Numbered from the stretch's first letter, positions 8,986-17,494 are shown. The stretch: 33,697 nt of DNA from Cohnella mopanensis (GCF_022352055.1 NZ_JAKRWM010000003.1:1-33697), one strand, 5' to 3'. Notes: generated from the letters alone by a model not told the origin. Translations and numbers: made by a program.

Positions 8986-9468
8986 ATGGATATCGTGGAG
9001 CAAATCGACAAAATTAATCGGCAATTAACGGTCAAAGGTTATAAATTAACTCCTCAACGCGAGATCACGTTAAAGGTGCTGCTTGAGAATGAGAAAGATC
9101 ATTTAAGCGCCGAAGATGTGTTCATGCTGGTCAAACAGAAATTTCCCGATATTGGTCTAGCTACGGTTTACCGTACGTTGGAGCTTCTCTCGGAATTGCA
9201 TATCGTGCAAAAAATGAATTTCGGGGACGGTGTAGCCCGATTCGACCTTCGCATGGAAGGGCATGACCACATGCACCATCATTTGGTATGTAAAGTATGC
9301 GGGGCGTTAGAAGAGATCGAAGAGGATTGGCTGACGGATTTGGAGCAAAAAATTGCTCGCGAATACGGCTTTCAAGTGACCGATCATCGTCTGGATTTCA
9401 GGGGCGTCTATCAAACCTGCAAAAATAACAACAAACCATGCAAAAGGGTAGGAAAAGCGGTATCCTGA
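8986..9468 (+). CDS. fur: Ferric uptake regulator Fur
   Basis: Iron-responsive repressor, 160 residues, very close in sequence to Bacillus Fur as I recall it (KLTPQREITLKVLLENEKDHLSAEDV, IGLATVYRTLELLSELHIV, NFGDGVARFDLR, HHHLVCKVCGA). The DNA-binding domain spans about 1-85 and the dimerisation/metal domain 86-150. The His-rich HDHMHHH segment (93-99) supplies regulatory metal ligands. The first structural zinc pair C102/C105 is intact. The second pair is altered: position 142, where Bacillus Fur has its first Cys, is Tyr, C145 remains, and an extra C152 follows. The ribosome site GGAGGTG lies 12 bases before the ATG. The gene has its own promoter and terminator, and so is probably monocistronic. 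Confidence 0.92.
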   Translation: MDIVEQIDKINRQLTVKGYKLTPQREITLKVLLENEKDHLSAEDVFMLVKQKFPDIGLATVYRTLELLSELHIVQKMNFGDGVARFDLRMEGHDHMHHHLVCKVCGALEEIEEDWLTDLEQKIAREYGFQVTDHRLDFRGVYQTCKNNNKPCKRVGKAVS

Positions 9469-9486
9469 TCCCAATGAACGTATAAC

Positions 9487-9530
9487 AAGAAGCTGACTCA
9501 AAAGTGTAAACTTTTGAGCGGCTTCTTTTG
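9487..9530 (+). terminator. Terminator after fur
   Basis: CTCAAAAGT (9497-9505) pairs with ACTTTTGAG (9510-9518), and the outer arms AAGAAGC (9487-9493) and GCTTCTT (9521-9527) extend the stem. T-rich sequence follows. Confidence 0.75.
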
Positions 9531-9552
9531 TTTATGTCGATTGTAGCTTTTG

Positions 9553-9677
9553 GAGGGGATGTATCTCCTTCCGGTTGCTGTCGAAATCGTGAAATCTGAT
9601 TCACCTAAGCCCTTAACAAGGGGATTTCACGATTTCAAAGGCAAACGCTGTCGCTCCTACAGGAGATACATTCCCTC
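9553..9677. repeat. Large nested palindrome, candidate structured RNA or MITE-like repeat
   Basis: Three nested stems share one axis. The outer 17-bp arms are 9553-9569 and 9661-9677, with a single G-T wobble. The middle perfect 14-bp arms are 9583-9596 and 9623-9636. The apical stem is CCCTT (9610-9614) with AAGGG (9618-9622). GCTGTCG occurs in both side regions (9577-9583 and 9647-9653). T-rich sequence follows the right arm. No ORF in it looks real. It could be a mobile intergenic repeat, or an RNA element released by transcription through the region. Confidence 0.7.
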
Positions 9678-9720
9678 TTTTTCTAATCGATTGAGGCAAG
9701 AAAAGCCAATAAAGACGCAA

Positions 9721-9784
9721 AAAGAAACCGCTTTTTAGTAAAATGGAAGTGCGACCTACCATTTACGAAAGGAACGGTTTCTTT
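9721..9784. repeat. Imperfect hairpin, probable part of an insertion-sequence remnant
   Basis: AAAGAAACCG (9721-9730) and CGGTTTCTTT (9775-9784) are perfect 10-bp inverted arms. An inner pair, GTAAAATGG (9738-9746) and CCATTTAC (9759-9766), has one bulged base. It lies next to the terminal-repeat-like sequence at 9833-9849 and may be the non-coding end of the same decayed element. Confidence 0.5.
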
Positions 9785-9807
9785 GTTCATTCAATAAACC
9801 ATATGTG

Positions 9808-9849
9808 AGCTGTTCCATAAGTGAACTTAACTACTTTTGGGACAGCCCC
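9808..9849. mobile_element. Terminal inverted-repeat-like remnant of an insertion sequence
   Basis: Read on the minus strand, 9849-9833 is GGGGCTGTCCCAAAAGT, which resembles the terminal repeats of IS1182-type elements. About 30 bases further in, GAGCTGTTCC (9808-9817) is a degenerate inverted partner. No transposase reading frame remains nearby, so this is at most a solo end. The family assignment is from memory of the terminal motif, not from a search. Confidence 0.4.
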
Positions 9850-9883
9850 TGTATTATATTTGTTGTGCGGTTAAGTATATTTA

Positions 9884-10414
9884 TTATTTCAGCTTCCAGA
9901 TCGCTTGTCCTTTTTTGAAAGGATCGCTATAGATGAATTCCAATGTTGCATCTTTAGGTACGGCATAAGCGATTTCTCCTCGTAATTTCCTTCCAGCGCC
10001 AACGGTTCCATCGAAGCTCCCTTTACCATCTTCGGCAATAGTGAGGCTATGGTTAAATCCATCACCGTCCACGACTTTGGTGTTCAGCATGGAGGAAACG
10101 TTAGCATCTTCGGATCCCTTGTTCTCGGCTGTCACGTCTACAAGCAAGAAAATTTCGCCTTCGTCAGGTACGAACAGTTTACCTTTGGATTCGCGAATCC
10201 CGTTTACGGTGATAATCAAATCATCGAATTGGACGGAATCGCCTAGGTTGTAAATTTCATTAGCTGGTGATGCTTCAGGTGATGGGCTTTCCTTTTCGTT
10301 AGGTGCGGCTGCCGACGGTTTAGAATCTACCTTCGCAATATTTGCCTCCGTACATGCCGTTAATGCCAAAACGAGCGTACTTAATAAGGCCATTTTAATT
10401 ATATTTCTCTTCAT
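9884..10414 (-). CDS. DUF4352-type lipoprotein
   Basis: Exported lipoprotein of 176 residues from the chosen ATG. The basic start MKRNIIK is followed by a hydrophobic stretch ending in a lipobox (LALTAC), so it should be lipid-anchored outside the membrane. A Ser/Pro/Glu-rich linker (PSAAAPNEKESPSPEASPA) leads to a beta-sandwich region of the DUF4352 type: LGDSVQFDDLIITVNGI, EGEIFLLVDVTAENKGSEDANV, GRKLRGEIAYAVPKDA and a C-terminal IWKLK. The frame also opens at GTG 10426, but that codon lies inside the ribosome site AAGGAGTG, so the ATG at 10414 is the real start. The role is unknown; related domains occur in membrane-bound accessory or immunoprotective proteins. Confidence 0.82.
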   Translation of the reverse strand: MKRNIIKMALLSTLVLALTACTEANIAKVDSKPSAAAPNEKESPSPEASPANEIYNLGDSVQFDDLIITVNGIRESKGKLFVPDEGEIFLLVDVTAENKGSEDANVSSMLNTKVVDGDGFNHSLTIAEDGKGSFDGTVGAGRKLRGEIAYAVPKDATLEFIYSDPFKKGQAIWKLK

Positions 10415-10529
10415 TTCCCAACCCACTCCTTAGGTCTATGTATTTTCTGGTACGTTCCAGATGATTTTATTTTAACCTAAAAGTCGAAAATTGGCGATAT
10501 GTGGGATTTATTCCTGAAAACGAAGAAGA

Positions 10530-10554
10530 CCACCAGCCTTTAACGGTTGGTGGG
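10530..10554 (-). terminator. Hairpin, probable minus-strand terminator
   Basis: CCACCAGCC and GGTTGGTGG pair around a short loop, with one G-T pair. On the minus strand it is followed by a pyrimidine-rich GTCTTCTTCGTTTT. It lies just after a tiny hydrophobic minus-strand ORF and before the lipoprotein gene. Confidence 0.4.
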
Positions 10555-10582
10555 ATGATCATGAAATTATTCGGTTAATTCA

Positions 10583-10663
10583 TTAATAACCAGCACGCAA
10601 GATGATTACCAAAAGTACAAGCGCGAATGCAACGGCACCCATACCGTTTAATAAGGCGGTCAC
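10583..10663 (-). CDS. Possible tiny hydrophobic sporulation-type protein (YjcZ-like)
   Basis: A minus-strand frame of 26 residues from GTG 10663, or 19 from ATG 10642, encodes a single hydrophobic helix ending FALVLLVIILRAGY. This resembles the tiny YjcZ/YtzL-type membrane proteins of spore formers (typical tail FALIVVLFILLVIVG). Neither start has a recognisable ribosome site, so it may be a decayed copy. The hairpin just downstream gives weak support for a real transcript. Confidence 0.3.
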   Translation of the reverse strand: MTALLNGMGAVAFALVLLVIILRAGY

Positions 10664-10764
10664 ACAAACAATGATTAGTTGATTTGGTTAAACTCCACAG
10701 AATAAATCGATACTGCGGGGACACCTTAAGGGGGTAATCCATTATCCTTGAGGAGGTTTTCATT

Positions 10765-11394
10765 TTGAGAAAGTTTTTGTCCGGTTTCATGTTGTTCGCT
10801 TCTCTTTCCCTGGTACTCATGGTCCCTGCTTTCGCCGAAACAACCTCGAGCAAGATGAACGTCGACAATACTCCGTTGAGCGGACAGACAGGCATTAATA
10901 AAACTTATTACCCGAGTACGACGAACGGCACTTTAAATGGAACAACGACAGGGACTACACGAACGACAGGGATTACAGGGACTACAGGGACTACAGGAAC
11001 GACAGGGATTACAGGAACGACAGGAACGACAGGGACGAACAACGGCTACTATTACAATCGGTTGAACGGCAGCCAAACGGGAACTGGATTGGGCACGGGG
11101 CTAGGAACAGGTTTCTTGGGTACCGGTCTAGGAACAGGCACTAATCGTACAGATGGAACGTACAGACCTTACAGCACCTATGGTACTGATGGCACTTACG
11201 GAACGTACGACTCGACGAGAATGAATGCTTACCGGCCGTATAGTACGACGAATTTAACGACACGTGGGAAACATAACGTCAGAGCAATGGAAACGACGAC
11301 GACCAGACGCGGTTTTAGCTGGGGTTGGTTAGGGTTGATTGGCTTGTTCGGATTAGCCGGCATGCGCAGCCGTAGCAACAACGAAGTTCGTTAA
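10765..11394 (+). CDS. Exported Thr/Gly-repeat protein with WGxxGxxG C-terminal motif
   Basis: 209-residue exported protein starting at TTG 10765 behind a strong AGGAGG. The signal peptide probably ends at AFA (residue 24). The mature part holds three low-complexity blocks: TG[TI] triplets encoded by about ten 9-base DNA repeats (roughly 10945-11037), then GTGL/GTGF repeats, then Tyr-rich [16 protein letters not shown] units. The C-terminus has a short spacer, a hydrophobic segment [14 protein letters not shown] and an Arg-rich end ([10 protein letters not shown]), i.e. a sorting-tail layout of the WGxxGxxG kind. It is probably held at the membrane with the repeats outside. The perfect short repeats invite length change by slippage. 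The function is unknown, perhaps surface or spore-related. Confidence 0.8.
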   Translation: MRKFLSGFMLFASLSLVLMVPAFAETTSSKMNVDNTPLSGQTGINKTYYPSTTNGTLNGTTTGTTRTTGITGTTGTTGTTGITGTTGTTGTNNGYYYNRLNGSQTGTGLGTGLGTGFLGTGLGTGTNRTDGTYRPYSTYGTDGTYGTYDSTRMNAYRPYSTTNLTTRGKHNVRAMETTTTRRGFSWGWLGLIGLFGLAGMRSRSNNEVR

Positions 11395-11414
11395 CTTTGT
11401 CCGAGTACGACGTT

Positions 11415-11448
11415 CCCCGTTCGCCATCAGAGGCGGGCGGGGATTTTT
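11415..11448 (+). terminator. Terminator after the repeat-protein gene
   Basis: A GC-rich hairpin with arms CCCCGTTCGCC and GGCGGGCGGGG (G-T pair and mismatch tolerated) and five T after it. It lies between the convergent repeat-protein and xpt genes. Confidence 0.75.
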
Positions 11449-11470
11449 AATGAGCGATAACCTCGATCCG

Positions 11471-12067
<597 letters not shown>

Positions 12068-12102
12068 TTAACATTTGCCAACGAGTTAGGGAAAAGTCGT
12101 AT

Positions 12103-12128
12103 TTGTTAGCATAAAATTATGTTAAACT
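12103..12128. promoter_or_regulatory. Palindrome-like site between xpt and the sensor kinase gene
   Basis: TTGTTAGCATAA (12103-12114) is followed by a partly inverted TTATGTTAA. The 11-mer TGTTAGCATAA (12104-12114) recurs exactly before the sugar-binding protein gene (22256-22266). Being shared only at intergenic sites of the mannan locus, it may be an operator. The protein that binds is unknown. Confidence 0.4.
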
Positions 12129-12197
12129 GTGTAAACGAAAGTGACTATTAACTCATTCAATGGATATGGAATGCGATTTCGGTAGGGGAGATCAGCT

Positions 12198-14117
12198 ATG
12201 AGATCATGGATCGTACGAGTACAAAAAATCTTGAAATGGCCCGTCAAAAGAATGGAAAGTAAATTGTTTACCGTTTTTTTGTTTCTTATTATTTTACCAA
12301 TGGGCATTCTCAGTTATCTTTCTTCCGAACGCTACCAAAGATCAATCGAAAGTAATACGGTGACCTATGTTTCCCAAGTTTCGGATATCGTAATCAGCAA
12401 GCTTGACGATTATATGGAAGACATGAAGAAAATATCTATTATTCCTTCCTATGTAGACAACATCATGAATAACCTGGTCTTGTCCAACGAATATTTCGAG
12501 CGTCTGTCTAACGAAAAACGCGTCTCCGGCAATGCGATACCGGAGGGGGATGATATGTTGGAAAAGGAGCAATTGCCGGTTTTACAGCCGGAGGACGGCT
12601 TTGAGCAATTCGGCATCGGCGGGAAAATCAGGGACAGTATTTATTTTCTAAATACGATCAAGCAAGGGACGAATACGGTATATTTGTTCGATCAATACGA
12701 TCATCCTTATTTCGTAGTTCGCGGAGGCGGCGTCCGCAATGACTTGGTAACGGTTTATCCAAAGTGGAAAACGCTTGCAAGCGAAGCTCACGGCAGGCCC
12801 GTGTTAGTCAGCACGCAAGAAGTGCTGGGTCCGAATCAAAGCGGACAATTTGTGTTTACGGTCGTTAGAGCGATCATCGGCCCCACATATGAGCAAATCG
12901 GAATGATCGCGATCGACGCGAACATTAGCGTAATCGAGAAATTCGTTCAAGATTTGGACCGGGATACGCACGGAACGACGCTGATCGTGGATGAAGAGGG
13001 AAGGGTCGTTTTTGATAGCGAGAAAAAATATTTAGGTCAAAATTTTAAGGACAATGAATTGTTAATCCAAGCGCGCGGACAAGCTGGAAGTTATCATGGC
13101 AATCTTAACGGCGAGCATATCCTGACGATCTATAAGCAGTCCCCTAGGACGGGGTGGAAAATACTAATTACCATTCCGGAAAGCCAACTGACGAGGGAAG
13201 CCGTCAAGACGAGAAACATAACGGAATGGACTGCGATTGCGATTATTGGTTTTGCCTTGGTCATCTCGCTCGTATTGATTCTTGCCTTGACCCAGCCACT
13301 GCGCTCTCTTATTCGATTAATGAAGGAAGTGCAGAACGGAAATCTTGATGTCGTATTTCCGGTTCGGCAACGTGATGAAGTGGGACTCGTAGGTAACGCC
13401 TTTAACCGGATGATCGTCCGGATCAAGTCGCTCATCGACGATGTGTATACAGTCGGCCAACGAAAGAAAGAAGCCGAGATCGAAGCTCTGCAGAACCAGA
13501 TCAATCCGCATTTCATCTATAACACGCTGGAAGCGATTCGGATGACGGCCGTGATCAACGATGACTCGGAAGTTAGCGACATGGCTATGCTCTTGGGAAA
13601 ATTATTGAGATACAGCATAGGGTCGGGTATGGAGACGGCGACTCTCACCCAGGAGTTGAACCATTTGGAGATGTATATCCAATTATTGAACTACCGATAC
13701 AGCAATAAGTTCACATTTGAATTTCCGAATAAGCCTATGAACCTGAATATGCCGCTTATGAAATTGCTTTTCCAACCTATCGTCGAGAACAGCGTCTACC
13801 ATGGAATGGACGAGTCGAAGAGAGGAATGGAAATCCGGATGAGTTACTGCCGGGAAGAAGGAAATCACCTCTTCACGATTGAAGACAACGGGATTGGAAT
13901 GAGCGAGGACGCGCTATTCCGGTTAAGGTCGCGATTGGATGGAAGCGACAATTCCGAGAAGGGGAGAGGCATCGGTTTAAGAAATGTTCACGAACGGCTT
14001 AAGCTAAGATACGGAGAAATGTATGGCATTAGCGTAGAGAGCGGCAAAGGGAAGGGAACGAAAGTCATTATACGCTTTCCCGATAATCCGAAAGAGGGGG
14101 AATTACTTCATGGTTAA
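12198..14117 (+). CDS. YesM-family sensor histidine kinase
   Basis: Membrane sensor kinase, 639 residues. TM1 is at about 22-42, an extracellular double-Cache-like sensor at 43-340, TM2 at about 344-365, and a HAMP linker at 366-418 (TQPLRSLIRLMKEVQNGNLDV). The His_kinase core has LQNQINPHFIYNTLE with phospho-acceptor H438. The ATPase domain shows PIVENSVYHG (N box, 527-536), EDNGIGM (562-568) and GRGIGLRNVHERL (589-601). The ribosome site AGGGGAGA lies before the ATG. The stop overlaps the response regulator gene by 8 bases, so the pair is co-translated. In this family the partner genes are usually sugar ABC transporters, as here. The likely signal is an extracellular manno-oligosaccharide or related sugar; this is inferred from the neighbours. 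Confidence 0.93.
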   Translation: MRSWIVRVQKILKWPVKRMESKLFTVFLFLIILPMGILSYLSSERYQRSIESNTVTYVSQVSDIVISKLDDYMEDMKKISIIPSYVDNIMNNLVLSNEYFERLSNEKRVSGNAIPEGDDMLEKEQLPVLQPEDGFEQFGIGGKIRDSIYFLNTIKQGTNTVYLFDQYDHPYFVVRGGGVRNDLVTVYPKWKTLASEAHGRPVLVSTQEVLGPNQSGQFVFTVVRAIIGPTYEQIGMIAIDANISVIEKFVQDLDRDTHGTTLIVDEEGRVVFDSEKKYLGQNFKDNELLIQARGQAGSYHGNLNGEHILTIYKQSPRTGWKILITIPESQLTREAVKTRNITEWTAIAIIGFALVISLVLILALTQPLRSLIRLMKEVQNGNLDVVFPVRQRDEVGLVGNAFNRMIVRIKSLIDDVYTVGQRKKEAEIEALQNQINPHFIYNTLEAIRMTAVINDDSEVSDMAMLLGKLLRYSIGSGMETATLTQELNHLEMYIQLLNYRYSNKFTFEFPNKPMNLNMPLMKLLFQPIVENSVYHGMDESKRGMEIRMSYCREEGNHLFTIEDNGIGMSEDALFRLRSRLDGSDNSEKGRGIGLRNVHERLKLRYGEMYGISVESGKGKGTKVIIRFPDNPKEGELLHG

Positions 14118-15588
14118 CATAATCGTCGTCGATGACGAAGAACGTATTCGTCTAGGCTTGGTCAAACTCATCTCCCAAATCGGCGAGGATTATCAAGTGA
14201 GAGGGATTTATGCCAGCGGGATTGAAATGTTGGAAGACATAGACAACGTGCAAGCGGATTTTCTGATTACGGACATTAAAATGCCAATGTTAAACGGATT
14301 GGAGCTTGTCGAGAAGGTCAAAACGCTGCGCCCGGATATGAAGTTCGCGATCTTAAGCGGATTCGACGACTTCTCGTATGCGCGTCAAGCGCTTCGTTAC
14401 GGGGCCATGGAATATTTGTTGAAGCCGGTGGACAAGACGGAATTGGAGCGTTTGTTATGGAAGGTAAAGTCGGAACTGGAACTAGAAGCGAACGAGAATA
14501 AGTTAAGCGTCGAGGATCATCTGAAGCTGCTGCTCTTGAACGATCCGGAAGATTTGCCTACGCATATGACGGAAGCAGCATCTCGATATTTAACGGCGTT
14601 TCCCTCGTTGCAAGGCCATTTCGCTGTATTCGTGCTAAGGGGCATGCCGGCCGTCACGAAGCAGAATTGGCAATTCGCCTCGGCGGGTTCGCCGCGCGAG
14701 TGGTTTTTCGTTGAACGCGATGAGCAGACGACCGTGGCGATCGTATGTATCGGCGACAGAGATCACGCGGATACGACGAAGGAACTTGCCCAAACGCTGA
14801 TCTATCGTTTGCCGGCAACGTGTTGCGGGCAATTGGGTTGCAGCGATGTATTCAATGGCTCTAATTGGCTGAGGCAGTCTTACCTGCAGGCGGAGAAGGC
14901 TATTCAATATGGCTGGTATTCGAGCGCGAAAAAAGGGTATACCGTCTATTCGGATTTGCCTAAGAAGCAGGAGTCGTACGCAAATCCCTACATTATGATT
15001 GATAGAGCGTTCCGCGAGGCTCTTACGTTGACCGACTACGCCCGCGCCCGCGAATCTTTGCAACTGTGGGCCGAAGAGATTATAGAACGCAGGCCTCAAT
15101 GGGACGACTTGTTTGATGCTTGCGTTGCCTTGTTAGCCCATCTGGCGCAACAGCCCCAATCTATCGTTGAACGGCCGGAAAGCTTTGCGAACGCGAGAGC
15201 GTTTACTTCGTATTTTCTCGATTTAATGTTTGAACGCTTATCGGAGAAGGAACTGGCACGTCAAGAAAACAGAGTCGTTGAGACGGTTAAAGCTTATATT
15301 CGGAATCATTACACGGAAGAGATGGAGCTTAACCGTTTAGCGGAAAAAGTTTTTTTGACGCCAAGCTATTTAAGCAAGTTATTTAAGACGGAAACAGGTG
15401 AGACGCTGACCGAATATTTCATTTCCGTGAGGATCGATCGGGCGAAAGAACTTCTGAGAGACCATATAGCGCTCAAAACTTATGAAGTGGGAGAAAAGGT
15501 CGGCTATTTCGATCCGGCTTATTTCAACAAAATTTTCAAAAAAACGGTCGGATGCACGCCGAAAGAATATCGAGATCGGATCAGATAG
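14110..15588 (+). CDS. YesN-family response regulator with AraC DNA-binding domain
   Basis: Cytoplasmic partner of the sensor kinase, 492 residues. The receiver domain at 1-120 has the acidic pair D8/D9, phospho-acceptor D55 (LITDIKMP), the LSGFDDFSYARQALRYGAMEYLLKPV segment and K105. A middle region of about 270 residues is typical of YesN proteins. The C-terminal AraC/XylS double helix-turn-helix spans about 395-492 (LNRLAEKVFLTPSYLSKLFK ... VGEKVGYFDPAYFNKIFKKTVGCTPKEYR). A GAGGGGGA ribosome site lies in the end of the kinase gene. It is expected to activate the permease and binding-protein promoters. The repeated 20-bp motif at 15619-15638 and 22272-22291 is the best candidate site. Confidence 0.93.
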   Translation: MVNIIVVDDEERIRLGLVKLISQIGEDYQVRGIYASGIEMLEDIDNVQADFLITDIKMPMLNGLELVEKVKTLRPDMKFAILSGFDDFSYARQALRYGAMEYLLKPVDKTELERLLWKVKSELELEANENKLSVEDHLKLLLLNDPEDLPTHMTEAASRYLTAFPSLQGHFAVFVLRGMPAVTKQNWQFASAGSPREWFFVERDEQTTVAIVCIGDRDHADTTKELAQTLIYRLPATCCGQLGCSDVFNGSNWLRQSYLQAEKAIQYGWYSSAKKGYTVYSDLPKKQESYANPYIMIDRAFREALTLTDYARARESLQLWAEEIIERRPQWDDLFDACVALLAHLAQQPQSIVERPESFANARAFTSYFLDLMFERLSEKELARQENRVVETVKAYIRNHYTEEMELNRLAEKVFLTPSYLSKLFKTETGETLTEYFISVRIDRAKELLRDHIALKTYEVGEKVGYFDPAYFNKIFKKTVGCTPKEYRDRIR

Positions 15589-15618
15589 GATAATTAGGTT
15601 CGCGTTATCTAAATTCAA

Positions 15619-15638
15619 GACAAGGAAAACAAACGTAG
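15619..15638 (+). promoter_or_regulatory. Candidate activator site before the permease genes
   Basis: The pattern GACAA-N2-AAAACAAA-N3-AG begins 48 bases before a TATAAT box. A copy with 15 of 20 identical bases lies 46 bases before the TATAAT of the sugar-binding protein gene. Position and sharing fit an AraC-type activator site. Confidence 0.5.
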
Positions 15639-15666
15639 TCCCTTTTTATTACATAACAAATGATCG

Positions 15667-15672
15667 TATAAT
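15667..15672 (+). promoter_or_regulatory. -10 box of the permease operon
   Basis: A perfect TATAAT (within TATAATTAG) lies 64 bases before the permease start, with no good -35 at the right distance, as expected for an activator-dependent promoter. ATAACAAAT (15653-15661) sits between the candidate activator site and the -10. Confidence 0.55.
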
Positions 15673-15735
15673 TAGTTTCGTGAAAACGGTATCATTTCAT
15701 AAAACGACGATTGCATTGGAAAGAAGGGAACTAAA

Positions 15736-16614
15736 ATGTTTAACTTCAGCTACAAGACACAACGGTATATGATCTTATTCGGTTTTCTCACGATACCGCT
15801 CGCGCTGCTGTTCACCTTTACGTTTTATCCGGCGGCGGCCTTGCTCTATTTCAGCTTCACGGAGTGGGACGGGCTCGGTTACGACATGAAATGGATCGGC
15901 CTTGACAATTACAAGGAAGTGTTCGCTCGCCCGGAATTATTCGGCGTATTTCAGCACAACTTGTATTATTTCATCGGCGGGCTTGTCCAATTGGCCGCCG
16001 CCTTGTATTTCGCTATTATTCTGACAGGCAAAGTCCGCGGACGGAATTTCTTTCGGGCTATAATTTTCTTGCCATATATTTTGCATAGCGTTGCGACTGC
16101 TATTATGTTCAAAAATATTTATCATGCGGAATACGGCGTCATTAATGTGGTTCTTGGTTCTTTAGGTTTGGAGTCGTGGCAGCAATTGTGGCTGGCCGAC
16201 ACTCGATTCAACAATTTCGCGTTAGCATTCGTTTCAATGTGGAAGTTTCTCGGTTTAAACATGGTTATCTTTATCGGAGCGCTTCAATCGATTCCGGACG
16301 ATATGTACGAGGCGGCCAAAATCGACGGGGCTTCGAGATGGCAAAGCTTCCGGTTCATCACGATCCCGAGCATTCGACGAGTTATCGAATTAATGATGAT
16401 CTTGACTCTTACGGGAGCGCTTGAGGTATTCGATATTCCGAAGGTTATGACGAACGGGGTAAACGGAACGAATACGTTCATTCTGCAAGCGATCGATACG
16501 GCCTATTCCTATCAGAAGTTCGGTCTCGCATCCGCGATGTCGGTTGTGTTGTTATTAATGGTTGTCGCGCTCATTCTTATTCAACGCAAATTTCTGTTCA
16601 AAGGAGAGGAATGA
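15736..16614 (+). CDS. Sugar ABC transporter permease (MalF/UgpA type)
   Basis: Integral membrane subunit of a CUT1-type sugar importer, 292 residues with about six membrane helices. The cytoplasmic EAA loop that docks the ATPase is YEAAKIDGASRWQSFRFITIPSI (about 191-213). The N-terminal FYPAAALLYFSFTEWDG and the WIGLDNYKEVF segment are typical of the MalF/UgpA half. An AAGGGAAC ribosome site lies before the ATG. The stop overlaps the next permease start (ATGA). No ATP-binding protein gene is present in the locus, so it probably uses a shared MsmX-like ATPase encoded elsewhere. The cargo is inferred to be a beta-manno-oligosaccharide from the enzymes downstream. Confidence 0.93.
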   Translation: MFNFSYKTQRYMILFGFLTIPLALLFTFTFYPAAALLYFSFTEWDGLGYDMKWIGLDNYKEVFARPELFGVFQHNLYYFIGGLVQLAAALYFAIILTGKVRGRNFFRAIIFLPYILHSVATAIMFKNIYHAEYGVINVVLGSLGLESWQQLWLADTRFNNFALAFVSMWKFLGLNMVIFIGALQSIPDDMYEAAKIDGASRWQSFRFITIPSIRRVIELMMILTLTGALEVFDIPKVMTNGVNGTNTFILQAIDTAYSYQKFGLASAMSVVLLLMVVALILIQRKFLFKGEE

Positions 16615-17447
16615 CGATGGATCGCTACGAGAATCCTCTATTTACAGTGTTTAAGTACGTTAGCTTGATTTTCGCTACGATTATCGTACTGTTTCCGATC
16701 TATTCCGTCTTCGTAGGGTCATTCAAAACCCAGAAGGAATATTACACGAGCGGTTTGGGATTGCCTGATAATTTCTTCAATTTTGATAATTTCGCGCGCG
16801 TATTCGAGGTCGGCAGGCTGGATATCGGCTTCCTAAATATCGGAACGATCATTCTAGTCGCGGTCTGCGGTAATATTTTGCTAGGATCCATGGTCGCATA
16901 CGCTGTCGGCCGGTTTGAGTTCAAGCTGAAAAATTCAATCGTCGGTATGTTTCTCATCGGGCAGCTAATCCCGACGATTACGACGCAAGTCGCGCTATTC
17001 AGCGTAGTAAAAGGATTAATGCTGTACAATAAGCTCGCTGTCGCCATGGTTCTGTATATGGGCGCCGACGTTCTGCAGATCATTATTTATTTGCAATTCG
17101 TCAAAAGCATTCCGAGGGATCTGGACGAAAGCGCGATGATAGAAGGAGCTTCCTTATTCAAGATTTACCGTTCGATTATATTCCCGATGCTCGGGCCGGC
17201 AACGGCTACTCTCGTTATTCTGAAGACGATATCGATTTATAACGATTACACCGTACCGTTTCTGTTCATGCAATCGCAAAGGCTGCAAGTCGTATCGACG
17301 GCCATATCCGCATTCGTCGGGCCCAACGCTGCTCAATTGAATCTGATTTCCGCCGCGATTATGGTTATTTTTATCCCGACTGTCGTGATTTTCCTTTTGC
17401 TTCAGCGATTTATTTTCTCGGGCGTGACTAATGGTGCAGTAAAATAA
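16611..17447 (+). CDS. Sugar ABC transporter permease (MalG/UgpE type)
   Basis: Second membrane subunit of the importer, 278 residues, with six helices and the EAA loop LDESAMIEGASLFKIYRSIIFPML (171-194). The amino-terminal FPIYSVFVGSFKTQKEYYTSGLGLP segment is typical of MalG-like permeases. AGGAG lies 4 bases before the ATG at 16611 and 10 bases before the in-frame ATG at 16617, so the second start is equally possible. It overlaps the first permease gene by 4 bases. No terminator was recognised before lacI, so read-through into the regulator is possible. Confidence 0.93.
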   Translation: MTMDRYENPLFTVFKYVSLIFATIIVLFPIYSVFVGSFKTQKEYYTSGLGLPDNFFNFDNFARVFEVGRLDIGFLNIGTIILVAVCGNILLGSMVAYAVGRFEFKLKNSIVGMFLIGQLIPTITTQVALFSVVKGLMLYNKLAVAMVLYMGADVLQIIIYLQFVKSIPRDLDESAMIEGASLFKIYRSIIFPMLGPATATLVILKTISIYNDYTVPFLFMQSQRLQVVSTAISAFVGPNAAQLNLISAAIMVIFIPTVVIFLLLQRFIFSGVTNGAVK

Positions 17448-17460
17448 ACCAAACAAATTC

Positions 17461-17494
17461 CGCTAACAAATGAAATATGTTATTATAACAAATA
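17461..17494 (+). promoter_or_regulatory. Candidate operators before lacI
   Basis: TGTTAT-T-ATAACA (17478-17490) is a near-copy, one base shorter, of the palindromic operator before the enzyme operon. TAACAAAT also occurs twice (17464-17471 and 17487-17494). CGCTAACAAA (17461-17470) recurs at 22216-22225. This suggests autoregulation by the LacI protein. Confidence 0.5.

Noticed and set aside
10945..11037. CRISPR-like tandem repeats
   Set aside because: The 9-base units are contiguous, in frame and encode TG[TI] triplets; there are no spacers.
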